From the NCBI RefSeq assembly GCF_026343125.1, contig NZ_JAPEMB010000001.1:2604001-2668000 (forward strand): a DNA stretch of 64,000 nt, written 5' to 3'. Both the position numbers and the translations under genes were made by a program. The notes below the pieces were generated by a model. That model had not been told where the DNA came from. It was given only the letters and a program-made list of their open reading frames with translations, and searched no databases. Of the stretch, positions 1-8,124 are shown piece after piece; position 1 is the first letter of the stretch, and each line of letters starts with the position of its first letter. This stretch comes from Streptomyces sp. NBC_00094 (lineage in GTDB: Bacteria > Actinomycetota > Actinomycetes > Streptomycetales > Streptomycetaceae).

Positions 1-57
1 GGTCGTGAGGACGGTGAGGGCGAGAGTGGTCACGCCCTCACCGTACTGAGCGTTCAT
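1..57 (-). CDS. Start of an unidentified CDS running off the left edge
   Basis: Only the first 19 codons lie in the window. Read on the minus strand from the ATG at 57 they give MNAQYGEGVTTLALTVLTT, with good third-position GC. I cannot assign a family from this fragment, and there is no strong Shine-Dalgarno sequence before the ATG, so the start itself is tentative. It would be transcribed in the same direction as the damaged ABC exporter genes that follow at higher coordinates. Confidence 0.35.
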   Translation of the reverse strand, partial: MNAQYGEGVTTLALTVLTT

Positions 58-156
58 CGTTCACGCCGCCGCGAACTGGGCTTGCCCGGCGGATCAGGGC
101 CGGATAGGCCGCGGGGTCTGGTGCGGTGCATCGCAAGGCGCCGGAGCGCCCTCATA

Positions 157-212
157 GCGGTGGGGGCACCTCCCGTGCCCGAAGGGCTACGGGGGACTAT
201 GGGGGCGTTTCG
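157..212. repeat. G-rich palindromic intergenic element
   Basis: The stretch reads GGTGGGGGCACCTCCC, then GTGCCCGAAGGGCTAC, then GGGGGACTATGGGGG. It contains back-to-back small hairpins (GGGGGCACCTCCC; GCCCGAAGGGC). From memory, very similar GGGGGCACCTCCC...CCCGAAGGGC...GGGGGA segments are scattered between genes in many Streptomyces genomes, so I read it as a copy of a REP-like dispersed element. It sits between the partial CDS at the left edge and the end of the ABC pseudogene. Confidence 0.5.
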
Positions 213-273
213 GCAACGCGGCGAGGTGCCGTGCCAGGCGCCGCGGACCCGGCCATGATCCGCCGGGCAAGCC

Positions 274-1150
274 CTAGGCCGCGTACAGCCGGGCGTACGC
301 GCCGCCCGCCGCGAGGAGCTCCTCGTGGGTGCCCTGCTCGGCGATCGAGCCGCTCTCCATCACCAGGATCGTGTCGGCGTCCCGGATCGTGGAGAGCCGG
401 TGGGCGACGACGAAGCTGGTGCGGCCCGCGCGGAGGGACGCCATGGCCTGCTGGACGAGGAGTTCGGTGCGGGTGTCGACGGAGCTGGTGGCCTCGTCGA
501 GGACGAGGATCACCGGCTCGGACAGGAACGCTCGGGCGAGCGTGACCAGCTGCTTCTCGCCGGCGCTGAGACCTCCCCCGTCCTCGTCGAGGACGGTGTC
601 GTAGCCGTCGGGCAGGGTGCGGACGAAGCGGTCGGCGTGCGCGGCGCGCGCGGCCTCGACGATCCGCTCGCGGGAGACCTCGCCGGGCAGCCCGTAGGCG
701 ATGTTGTCGGCGATGGTGCCGCCGAAGAGCCAGGTGTCCTGGAGGACCATGCCGATCCCGGCCCGCAGCTCCTCGCGGGACATCGTCGCGATGTCCACGC
801 CGTCCAGGGTGATGCGGCCGTCCGTGACCTCGTGGAACCGCATGAGGAGGTTGACGAGGGTCGTCTTGCCGGCGCCGGTCGGGCCGACGATCGCGACCGT
901 GCGGCCCGGCTCCACGATGAGCGACAGGTCCTCGACGAGTGGCGTGTCGGGCTCGTAGCGGAAGGCGACCTTCTCGAACGAGACGCGGCCTCTGACCTGT
1001 GCGGGGCGCTGCGGCTCCGCCGGGTCCGGGGACTCCTCCTCGGCGTCGAGCAGGTCGAAGACCCGCTCGGCGGAGGCCACCCCGGACTGGAGCAGGTTGG
1101 CCATCGCGGCGACCTGGTTGATCGGGCCGTTGAAGTCGTACGAGTACTGG
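274..1150 (-). pseudogene. ABC exporter subunit B, 5'-truncated (only the ATPase domain left)
   Basis: This is the remnant of a second half-transporter (ABC multidrug/lipid exporter family, normally about 600 residues with six membrane helices then an ATPase domain). What remains begins in the last membrane-domain linker ([21 protein letters not shown]) and continues through a complete nucleotide-binding domain: Walker [11 protein letters not shown]-loop LQDTWLF, signature LSAGEKQ, Walker [11 protein letters not shown] and H-loop VAHRL. All membrane helices are missing because IS DNA abuts the coding sequence at about 1150. An internal ATG at 1104 could still allow expression of a soluble ATPase domain, but an exporter cannot be built. 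It was originally paired with the truncated subunit A on the other side of the element. Confidence 0.85.
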
Positions 1151-1300
1151 TTGGCTTCCTCTCCCTCGCGAACGAGGGGAGTCCTACAGCTTGCGCCGTG
1201 GGGTTTTCTGCTTCGTCGTCGGCTGCCCGCCCGGAGTTCTCCGTTGGGGTCTTACGCCGGCTCCACAGACCGATACCGCCAGCCCGGCGGCCTTGAGGTT
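1128..1300 (-). ncRNA. Probable omega RNA (reRNA) of the first tnpB
   Basis: In characterised TnpB systems the guide RNA overlaps the end of tnpB, ends its scaffold at the right-end hairpin, and takes its guide from the flanking host DNA. Here the scaffold would end after the hairpin at 1161-1181 and the GGAAGCCAA tail. The guide would then begin CCAGTACTCGTACGACTTC, which is ABC exporter coding sequence. The 5' limit is a guess; the 3' limit follows from the element end. Confidence 0.4.
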
Positions 1301-2451
1301 CTTCGCCGCGTTCACGTCCCGGTCATGGGTCGTGCCGCAGCCCTCGCACGTCCAGGTGCGGACGTGCAGCGGCATGCTCCTGGCGAGCTTGCCGCAGTGG
1401 GAGCACAGCTTGGAGGAGGGGAAGAAGCGGTCGACCGCGACCACTTCCCGCCCGTACCAAGATGCCTTGTACTCCAGCATGCTCCGGAACTCCGACCACG
1501 CCGCATCCGAGATGGCGCGGGCGAGTTGCCGGTTCTTGACCAGGTTGCGTACGGCCAGGTCCTCGATCACGAGCGTTTGGTTCTCACGCACGAGTCGAGT
1601 GGTCAGCTTGTGCAGGCCATCGCGCCTGCGGTCGGCGATGCGGGCGTGGATCCTTGCAACTTTCCGCCGGGCCTTGACCCGGTTGGCCCCGTCACCCGGA
1701 GCCTTCCGGGACAGTGCCCGCTGGGCCCGGGCCAGAGCGGCGCGGTCACGTCGCTCGTGCTTGGGGTTGGCGATCTTCTCGCCCGTGGACAGGGTGAGGA
1801 GGTGGTTCAGGCCGACGTCGATCCCGACCACCGCATCAGTGACGGGGAGTGACTTCACGGACGGGTCCTCGCACAGCATCGAGACGAACCAACGCCCCGC
1901 CGCATCCTGCGAGACGGTCACCGTCGACGGCTTCGCACCTTCCGGCAGGGGCCGGGACCACACGATGTCCAGCGGCTCCGCCATCTTCGCCAGGATCAAT
2001 CTGCCGTCCCGGAACCGGAAACCGGACGTGGTGTACTCCGCGCTCCGGCGGGACTTCTTCCGCGACTTGAAGCGCGGATACTTAGCCCGCTTGCCGAAGA
2101 AGCCCGTGAACGCCGACTGCAAGTGCCGCAGCGTCTGCTGGAGCGGCACGGACGACACGTCGTTGAGGAACGCCAGCTCCTCGGTCTTCTTCCACACCGT
2201 CAGCATGGCCGAGGTGGCGTTGTAGTTGACCCGCTCCTGACGCGCCCACGCTTCCGTGCGAGCCGCCAGCGCCAGGTTGTAGACCTTACGCACACACCCG
2301 AACGTCCGCGACAGCTCGGCCGTCTGCGCATCGGTCGGATGGAAGCGGTACTTGAACGCCCGCTTCACAGGGCTCAAAGTCACACTCACAAACTAGTGAT
2401 GCTACGACTGAAGAACAAACCTGCCGGTCAGCGCATCGCGATCCGACTGGG
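1151..2451 (-). mobile_element. TnpB-only IS element (IS200/IS605 superfamily, IS1341-like)
   Basis: The element carries a single gene, tnpB, and no Y1 transposase. Its 3' end (low coordinates) has the subterminal hairpin CTCCCTCG-CGAA-CGAGGGGAG at 1161-1181, followed by GGAAGCCAA at about 1151, where homology to the ABC gene resumes. The other boundary, near 2451, is inferred from where the ABC ATPase reading (ALEVAQS) stops resembling the family. Ends are approximate. Sequences on the two sides belong to two different ABC genes, so the insertion is accompanied by a deletion of the host DNA that lay between them. Confidence 0.75.
1184..2389 (-). CDS. tnpB: TnpB RNA-guided endonuclease, IS605 OrfB family
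   Basis: The 401-residue protein belongs to the TnpB family, ancestors of Cas12, which cut DNA under guidance of an RNA made from the element's 3' end and so help retain the transposon. All three RuvC residues are visible: D191 (GIDVGLNH), E276 (VIEDL) and D358 (DRDVNAAKN). The zinc-finger cysteines are C329, C332, C348 and C351 (CSHCG...CEGCG). Nothing is truncated, so the nuclease is probably active. The guide RNA would overlap the 3' part of the gene and run through the hairpin at 1161-1181. It differs clearly in sequence and length from the second TnpB of this window (26423-27745). Confidence 0.93.
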   Translation of the reverse strand: MSVTLSPVKRAFKYRFHPTDAQTAELSRTFGCVRKVYNLALAARTEAWARQERVNYNATSAMLTVWKKTEELAFLNDVSSVPLQQTLRHLQSAFTGFFGKRAKYPRFKSRKKSRRSAEYTTSGFRFRDGRLILAKMAEPLDIVWSRPLPEGAKPSTVTVSQDAAGRWFVSMLCEDPSVKSLPVTDAVVGIDVGLNHLLTLSTGEKIANPKHERRDRAALARAQRALSRKAPGDGANRVKARRKVARIHARIADRRRDGLHKLTTRLVRENQTLVIEDLAVRNLVKNRQLARAISDAAWSEFRSMLEYKASWYGREVVAVDRFFPSSKLCSHCGKLARSMPLHVRTWTCEGCGTTHDRDVNAAKNLKAAGLAVSVCGAGVRPQRRTPGGQPTTKQKTPRRKL

Positions 2452-3792
2452 CGACCTCCAGGGCGTGCCAGAGCTCCTCGTCGGTCGCGTCGGGCTTCCC
2501 GTACCGCAGGTTCGTCGCCACCGTCCCGGAGAACAGGTACGGCTTCTGCGAGACGAGGCCGACGGTCCTGGCCGTCAGGGCGGCGTCGAGGTCGCGGACG
2601 TCGACGCCGTCGACGAGGACCTCGCCCCCGGTGGCGTCGAAGAGCCGGGGGACGAGCCCGAGGAGCGTCGACTTGCCGCTGCCCGTCGAGCCGATGATCG
2701 CGGTGGTCTCCCCGGGCCGGGCGACGAGGTCGACACCGGTGAGGACCGGCTCCTCCGCGCCCGGGTACCGGAAGCCCACGCCCGTGAGGTCGAGCCGGCC
2801 GGGGCCGGGAAGGGCGCGGACCGGGTGCGTCGGCGGGACGACGGAGAGGGGGGTGTCGAGGACCTCGCGGATGCGCTCGGCGCCGACCTCGGCGCGCGGC
2901 ATGTGCATGAGGAGGAAGAGGACCATCATCACCGACATGGAGGTCTGGAGCAGGTAGCCGAGGAAGGCGACGAGCCCGCCGGGCTGCAGGGCGCCGCCGT
3001 CGATGCGGTGGGCGCCGACGTACACGAGGGCGACGGTCGTCAGCTGCCAGACGATGAGCACCGTCGGGAACATGAGGGCCTGGAGCCGGCCGGCCCGGAG
3101 GCCGACGGTGAGGAGTTCGTCGTTGGCGGCGGCGAAGCGTTCCCGCTCGTGCCGGTCGCGGACGAAGGCGCGGACCACGCGGACGCCGGTGATCTGCTCG
3201 CGCAGCACCCGGTTCACCCGGTCGACGCGCTCCTGCATCCCGCGGAAGAGGGGCCGCATCCGCAGGACGACGGTGCCGACGGCGCCGGTCATGACGGGCA
3301 CGAAGAGGAGCAGGACGAGGGCGAGCGGCACGTCCTGGCGGAGGGCCATGACGAGTCCGCCGGCGCAGAGCAGGGCGCGGCGACCAGCATCGTCAGGACG
3401 AGGACCGCGAACGTCTGGACCTGCTGGACGTCGTTGGTGGTCCGGGTGATGAGGGAGGCGGTGCCGAAGCGGCCCCGTTCCCGGGCGGAGAAGTCCTGGA
3501 CGCGGCGGAAGACCTCGGAGCGCAGGTCGCGGGCGACGCCCATGGCGATCCTCGCCCCGGTGTACGTCGCCGCGGCGGCGGCCGCGGCCTGGAGGAGGGT
3601 GACGCCGAGCATCGCGGCGCCCCCGTCGAGGACCCGGTCGGTGTCCCCGCGCAGGACGCCCTCGTCGATGACGCCGGCGTTGAGCGTGGGCAGGGCGAGC
3701 GAGGCGAGGGTCTGGACGAGCTGGAGCAGGACGAGGAGGACGAGGAGGACCCGGTAGGGCCGGAGGCGGGGGACGAGGAGTCTCAGCAGCAC
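2402..3792 (-). pseudogene. ABC exporter subunit A, frameshifted and 3'-truncated by IS
   Basis: This is the first half-transporter of the exporter pair. From the GTG at 3792 it reads MLLRLLVPRLRPYRVLLVLL and continues through the membrane domain to MLVAAP. There the frame is lost near 3372-3376 and resumes one base off as LLCAGGLVMALRQDVPL. A single missing base restores the family pattern (AAPMLCAGGLVMALRQD). The ATPase domain has Walker A GSTGSGKST and the Q-loop SQKPYLF, but the protein ends at VAQS near 2451, so the LSGGQ signature, Walker B and H-loop are gone. The gene thus has two independent lesions. It lies 12 bp downstream of the flavin reductase stop and probably shared its transcript. 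Confidence 0.85.
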
Positions 3793-3804
3793 GGTGACGT
3801 TCCC

Positions 3805-4611
3805 TCACGCGGCGTACGGGACGGCGGACTTGCCCTGCTTGAGCGTGCGCGCCCACCAGGCGAGCTGGTCGAGGAGGGCCTTGGCCGCCTCCTCCGCTCC
3901 GGCGGGGTCCTTGTGCCGCCCTTCCTCGTCGAAGTGCCGCCAGGCGGAGTGGAAGGAGACGGTGTCGCGGACGGTGACCGCGTGCAACTCGGCGAAGATC
4001 TGCCGCAGTTGCTCGACGGCCCGCAGGCCGCCGGAGAGGCCGCCGTAGGAGACGAAGCCGACGGGTTTGGCCTGCCATTCGCCGAAGTGACGGTCGATGA
4101 GGTTCTTGAGGGAGGCGGGGAAGGAGTGGTTGAACTCGGGGGTGAGGACGACGAAGGCGTCGGCGTCCTCCAGCACCGGGGTGACCTTGGCGAGTTGGGC
4201 GCGGACGGCCGGGGAGGGGTGGTGGGAGAGGGCGGTGGGGAGGTCGATCTCGGCGAGGTCGACGACCTTCACGGAGAAGTCCTCGCGTCCGGCGACCCGG
4301 GAGAGGAACCAGTCGGCGATGACGGGGGCGAAGCGGCCTTCGCGGTCACTGGCGACGATGAGGGCGAGGGTGAGCGGGGCGGCCGGGGCGGAGACGGAGG
4401 CGGTCGGGGCGGAGACCGCCGGGGCGGTGACGGATGCGGCCGGGGCGGCGGTGAGCGGGGCGACCGAGGCGGAGACGGAGGCGGCCGGGGCGGTGGCGGA
4501 TGCGGCCGGGGCGGCGGTGACCGGGGCGGAGACGGCCGGGGCGGTGGCGGATGCGGAGGAGGCGAGCGAGTCGGTGGTGGAGGCAGCCGGGGCGGGCTTC
4601 GTGGTGTCCAT
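3805..4611 (-). CDS. NADPH-dependent FMN reductase family protein with a low-complexity N-terminus
   Basis: The C-terminal ~190 residues form a flavodoxin-like NAD(P)H:flavin/quinone reductase (LTLALIVASDREGRFAPVIA near residue 82, then VVLTPEFNHSFPASLKNLID and GFVSYGGLSGGLRAVEQLR). Such enzymes reduce flavins or quinones in the cytoplasm and are induced by redox-cycling agents. Residues 5-80 are an Ala/Pro/Ser/Thr/Val tract of degenerate repeats such as TAAPAASATAPAAS, which is unusual because family members normally start directly at the Rossmann strand. A SoxR-type box sits in its promoter (4628-4645). The predicted transcription start falls on or next to the ATG and no Shine-Dalgarno is present, so translation is probably leaderless. 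Confidence 0.88.
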   Translation of the reverse strand: MDTTKPAPAASTTDSLASSASATAPAVSAPVTAAPAASATAPAASVSASVAPLTAAPAASVTAPAVSAPTASVSAPAAPLTLALIVASDREGRFAPVIADWFLSRVAGREDFSVKVVDLAEIDLPTALSHHPSPAVRAQLAKVTPVLEDADAFVVLTPEFNHSFPASLKNLIDRHFGEWQAKPVGFVSYGGLSGGLRAVEQLRQIFAELHAVTVRDTVSFHSAWRHFDEEGRHKDPAGAEEAAKALLDQLAWWARTLKQGKSAVPYAA

Positions 4612-4618
4612 GCGGATG

Positions 4619-4649
4619 ATCGTGATACCTCAAGTTTGATTGAGGTCAA
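4619..4649 (-). promoter_or_regulatory. SoxR box inside a 19-bp-spacer promoter
   Basis: CCTCAAGTTTGATTGAGG (4628-4645) matches the SoxR site CCTCAAGTTAACTTGAGG at 15 of 18 positions. On the minus strand it is framed by TTGACC (4649-4644) and CACGAT (4624-4619) with a 19-bp spacer, the long spacing typical of MerR/SoxR-activated promoters. Transcription would begin near 4611-4612, at the ATG of the flavin reductase. Confidence 0.75.
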
Positions 4650-4739
4650 GCGCCGACCCCGGAGACCCGCCGAGGCCTCTCCGACCCCCTCCCCCGGCCC
4701 CTTCCCTCAAGGGCCTTCTCCGGGACGTACGGTGAGGCC

Positions 4740-5519
4740 ATGACGACGCCCCCCGCACCCCCCGCCCCGCCCGCCCACGTCGAGATCGACGGCGTCCCGG
4801 CGGCCGACCCGGAGCTCCTCGCCACCCTCATGGGCGGCTTCGGCCACTTCACGGCGATGCAGGTACGGGACGGGCGCGTGAAGGGGCTCGGCCTCCACCT
4901 CGAACGGCTCGACCGGTCCACCCGCGAGCTCTTCGACACGGAGCTGCCCGGCGACCGGGTCCGCGCCCTGCTCGCCGGGGCCGTGGCGGCCTCGGGGCGC
5001 CGGGACTGCTCGGCCCGGGTGTACGTGTACGAAGGCCTCCGCGTCGCCACGGTCGTCCGCGAGCCCGCCCCGGACGCGCCCGGCGCCCCGCAGCGACTGA
5101 TGAGCGTCGACTACCTGCGCCCGGCGGCGCACATCAAGCACCTGGGCGGCTTCGGCCAGAGCTACCACTTCACGGCGGCCCGCCGCGCCGGCTACGACGA
5201 GGCCCTGCTGACCTCCGCACGCGGTGACATCGCCGAGGGCGCCATCACCAACATCGCCTTCTGGGACGGCACTTCGGTGGTCTGGCCGTCGGCGCCCGCC
5301 CTGGCGGGGATCACGATGACCCTCCTCGAACCGCTGCTCGGCTCGGCGCGGCGGCCGGTGTCGCTCACGGACCTGGGCGGGTACCGCGCGGCCTTCGTGA
5401 CGAACTCCCGGGGGATCGCGCCGGTCTCGGGCATCGACACGGTCGACTTCGCGGTCGACGAGGAGCTGATGAAGCGGGTCCACGCGGCGTACGACTCGGT
5501 GGAGTGGGACGCACTCTGA
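4740..5519 (+). CDS. Class IV PLP-dependent aminotransferase family protein
   Basis: The 259-residue protein shows the fold-type IV pattern shared by branched-chain aminotransferases and aminodeoxychorismate lyases. It has an N-terminal half with MQVRDGRVKGLGLHLERLDRS, the probable PLP lysine in RPAAHIKHLGG, and a cofactor/phosphate-binding region EALLTSARGDIAEGAITNIAF. C-terminal GIAPVSGID completes it. The substrate cannot be read from sequence; in Streptomyces these are usually annotated simply as aminotransferase IV. It is transcribed away from the SoxR-regulated gene and stands alone. Confidence 0.85.
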   Translation: MTTPPAPPAPPAHVEIDGVPAADPELLATLMGGFGHFTAMQVRDGRVKGLGLHLERLDRSTRELFDTELPGDRVRALLAGAVAASGRRDCSARVYVYEGLRVATVVREPAPDAPGAPQRLMSVDYLRPAAHIKHLGGFGQSYHFTAARRAGYDEALLTSARGDIAEGAITNIAFWDGTSVVWPSAPALAGITMTLLEPLLGSARRPVSLTDLGGYRAAFVTNSRGIAPVSGIDTVDFAVDEELMKRVHAAYDSVEWDAL

Positions 5520-5641
5520 GGCACCCGCCGCCACGGCGTGTCACCCGTTCGGCACGGACCGTCAGCTGACGCCGGATAACCAGCCCTGACCTGCGTAAAC
5601 GCTGGAAATCCAGCCGACACACCGCACCGGACGGCGCAATC

Positions 5642-5656
5642 CTGATGCCCCATCAG
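5642..5656 (+). promoter_or_regulatory. 6-3-6 dyad copy 1 (CTGATG-CCC-CATCAG)
   Basis: Perfect inverted repeat upstream of the exported protein at 5776. It ends 81 nt before the upstream candidate start (5737) and 120 nt before the preferred one. It is one of six related dyads in the window (see 16452, 45600, 47138, 55474 and 56154). Confidence 0.6.
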
Positions 5657-5775
5657 CAGGCGCGGGGCGCGCGACGGCTCTTATCTCGGTCACAGAAGGT
5701 CCGTTCCGGGAAGTCCCTCCCGGGAGGACCCCCGGCATGACCGGCATGACCGCTCGCGCGCCCCGGAGGACCCCC

Positions 5776-6291
5776 ATGCGCACCACTGCCCGCCTGTTCA
5801 CCGGTACCGCGCTGACGGTCGCCGCGCTCGGGGCGCTCGCCGCCCCCGCGGCGTACGCCAACAACGACAACGACTTCCAGTCACTGGAGGTCTACCCGTC
5901 CTCCGCCTCCCCCGGCACCGAGGTCACCGTCAACACCCTCGCCTGTGGCAAGCACGGCCACGGCGTCGGCGACGCGAACTCGCTCGGTGCCGGGGAGTTC
6001 CAGCTGAACCCGAGCACGCACAAGGAGGTCGTGGTCGGACGGTTCAGGGTGCCGGAGCACGTCAAGGCCGGCACGTACGGCATCAGCGTCGCCTGCGACA
6101 ACGGGAAGACGGCCCGGGGAGACCTGACCGTCAAGCACCGGGGTCCGAGCGGCCATGTCCAGACCGGCGTCGGGGGCAGTGTCGGCCCCGACGCCGCCCA
6201 GGTCACGGCAGGTGCGGCGGTGCTGGCCGCGGCTGCCGTAGGCGGGGTCTGGCTCCTGCGCCGCCGGGCGAGCGGCGCGCGGGGGCACTGA
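5776..6291 (+). CDS. Exported protein with signal peptide and C-terminal membrane anchor
   Basis: The product (171 aa from 5776) begins MRTTARLFTGTALTVAALGA and has a cleavage-like APAAYA/NN site. An extracellular beta-rich region follows (SLEVYPSSASPGTEVTVNTLAC... FRVPEHVKAGTYGISVAC), then a membrane helix (AGAAVLAAAAVGGVWLL) and the basic tail RRRASGARGH. No LPXTG/LAXTG motif is visible. A second in-frame ATG at 5737 also has GGAGG upstream and would add 13 residues; I prefer 5776 because the signal peptide is then of ordinary length. It lies just upstream of a class F sortase gene and the two probably form a unit. Function unknown. Confidence 0.8.
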   Translation: MRTTARLFTGTALTVAALGALAAPAAYANNDNDFQSLEVYPSSASPGTEVTVNTLACGKHGHGVGDANSLGAGEFQLNPSTHKEVVVGRFRVPEHVKAGTYGISVACDNGKTARGDLTVKHRGPSGHVQTGVGGSVGPDAAQVTAGAAVLAAAAVGGVWLLRRRASGARGH

Positions 6292-6399
6292 GACCACCGC
6301 CCGTCCTGCCCCCGCCGCGCGCCCGTACACGGCCCGGCGGGGGCAGGACCACAGCACCACCCGCACCGGAACCGCGCGAGGGAACCCAGGGGAATCCAG

Positions 6400-7017
6400 G
6401 TGAGCAACAGGAGCAAGGGCTGGGGCATAGCCGTGGCCGCCTGCGTCGGCCTCTGGCTCGTCCAGAGCGGCTCGCAGGACGTCACCCCGCCCATACCGTC
6501 CGCCGCCCAGGCCTTCGCGGCCGGGCCGAGCGTGCACACCGATGCCGCCGCCGACCCGCTGCCGCCCTCGGCGCCCCTACGGCTGCGCATCCCCGAGACC
6601 GACGTGGACACCCCCGTGATGCGGCTCGGTCTCGCGGCGAACGGCTCGCTCGACGTGCCGCCGGCCGGGAACCGGAACCTGGCCGGCTGGTACGGGGACG
6701 GCACCCCGCCCGGGGCGCGGGGCACGGCGATCGTCGCGGGTCACGTCGACAACGCCGACGGGCCCGCGGTCTTCTACACGCTGGGCGCCCTGAAGAAGGG
6801 CCACCGGATCGAGGTGGACCGGCAGGACGGCCGTACCGCCGTCTTCACGGTCGACGCGGTCGAGGTGTACGCGAACGAGGACTTCCCGGACCGGAAGGTG
6901 TACGGGGAGGCGGACCGCGCCGAGATCCGGGTGATCACCTGCGGCGGCGGCTTCTCGAAGAAGAACGGCTACCAGGGCAACGTGGTCGCCTACGGCCACC
7001 TCATCGGCGTGACGTAG
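6400..7017 (+). CDS. Class F sortase
   Basis: The 205-residue protein starts with GTG and has an N-terminal membrane anchor (GWGIAVAACVGLWLVQSGS). A sortase domain follows, with the catalytic His in VAGHVDN, the catalytic Cys in VITCGGGF, and the C-terminal NVVAYGHLIGV strand. Sortases are extracellular cysteine transpeptidases; class F members are typical of actinobacteria and their substrates are poorly known. The adjacent upstream gene encodes a surface protein with a membrane anchor but no recognisable sorting signal. The only clear sorting motif in the window is LATTG in the protein at 45672-47057. Confidence 0.9.
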   Translation: MSNRSKGWGIAVAACVGLWLVQSGSQDVTPPIPSAAQAFAAGPSVHTDAAADPLPPSAPLRLRIPETDVDTPVMRLGLAANGSLDVPPAGNRNLAGWYGDGTPPGARGTAIVAGHVDNADGPAVFYTLGALKKGHRIEVDRQDGRTAVFTVDAVEVYANEDFPDRKVYGEADRAEIRVITCGGGFSKKNGYQGNVVAYGHLIGVT

Positions 7018-7027
7018 CCACGGGAGC

Positions 7028-7080
7028 GGCTCACGCCCCTGACGGGACCGGCTCACGCCCGCTGACGGGACCGGCTCACG
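7028..7080. repeat. Tandem repeat overlapping the tauE stop codon
   Basis: The unit CGGCTCACGCCC-TGACGGGAC (about 22-23 bp) occurs twice and starts a third time. On the minus strand the unit includes the GGGCGTGA that ends the TauE gene, so the stop codon and its context have been duplicated downstream of the gene. Confidence 0.7.
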
Positions 7081-7861
7081 CCCACTGGTCGAAGGCGAGC
7101 TTCGCGACCAGCGAGAAGACCACGACGAGCAGGACCCCGCGGACGAACTCGGCGCCCTTGCTCAGCGCCATCCGGGCCCCGATCAGGCCGCCCGCGAGGT
7201 TGAAGCCCGCCATGACGGCCGCCAGCTGCCAGTACACGCTGCCCTGGTAGGCGAACATGGCGAGCGCGCCCGCGTTGGTGCAGACGTTGACGATCTTCGC
7301 GGTGGCGGAGGCGGTCACCAGGTCCAGGTGGAGCACGGCCGTCAGCGCGAGGACGAGGAAGCTGCCGGTGCCCGGTCCGAACAGTCCGTCGTAGAGGCCC
7401 ATGCCACCGCCGACGACCACGATCGCGGTGACGATCCGGGCCCGGGTCAGCGGCGCCCGGTCCGCCCCCTCGGTCTTCGCGCCGAAGGAGGGACGCAGCA
7501 TCACGAAGGCCGCCACGGCGAGCAGCACCACCATGATCACCGGGCGGAGGACGTCGCTGCTGATGCCGGCGGCGAAGAAGGCGCCGACCATGGAGCCCGC
7601 GACGGCCGCGAGCCCGATCCGTACCGCCGTCCAGACCGGGACGGGCGTCTTGCGGACGTAGGTGACGGCGGCCCCGGTGGTGCCCACGATCGCGACGGCC
7701 TTGTTGGTGCCGAGGATGTGCGCGGCCGTGACGTTCGGCAGCCCCAGCAGCAGGGCGGGCAGCAGGAGCAGCCCTCCGCCGCCCACCACGGCGTCGATCC
7801 AGCCTGCCACGAGGGCGGCGAGGCAGAGCAGGACCAAGGTCGTCAGCGTGATCTCGGGCAT
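7076..7861 (-). CDS. TauE/SafE family sulfite or anion exporter
   Basis: This is a 261-residue polytopic membrane protein with the family pattern of two repeats: N-terminal CLAALVAGWIDAVVGGGGLLLLPALLLG with LGTNK (residues about 45-50), and a second repeat with GGMGLYDGLFGPGTGSFLVLAL. It is annotated in related bacteria as a sulfite/organosulfonate exporter, but the substrate is unproven. The start is placed at ATG 7861 (MPEITLTTL); longer upstream reading is not hydrophobic and lacks coding character. It is divergent from the nitrite-reduction genes. Confidence 0.88.
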   Translation of the reverse strand: MPEITLTTLVLLCLAALVAGWIDAVVGGGGLLLLPALLLGLPNVTAAHILGTNKAVAIVGTTGAAVTYVRKTPVPVWTAVRIGLAAVAGSMVGAFFAAGISSDVLRPVIMVVLLAVAAFVMLRPSFGAKTEGADRAPLTRARIVTAIVVVGGGMGLYDGLFGPGTGSFLVLALTAVLHLDLVTASATAKIVNVCTNAGALAMFAYQGSVYWQLAAVMAGFNLAGGLIGARMALSKGAEFVRGVLLVVVFSLVAKLAFDQWA

Positions 7862-8124
7862 GGCGGTGAGCCTAGGGAGACGATCGTTGCCCCGTCCATC
7901 GATCCCGTAATCGTTGAGCAAGGTCTGAGCTTGGCGCCCGGTTCGCCCTGTGCCTGCCCCTCCGTGCCCGGCGCCGGCCCGTATGCACCCGACGCCCGCC
8001 CGTATACGGGAACCCCGGCCCGGCCCGTACCCCCCGGTCCCCGGGACCGGCGCTCCGGCGTCGATCACGGCGGGTCGATCCGTCCCGCGCCTCACAGCGG
8101 GCGGGGCCCGGGGCGGAGATCAGC

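Noticed and set aside
1151..2451. A prophage or integrative element around the first TnpB
   Set aside because: No integrase, phage structural or conjugation genes are present; the inserted DNA is only the size of one tnpB element.
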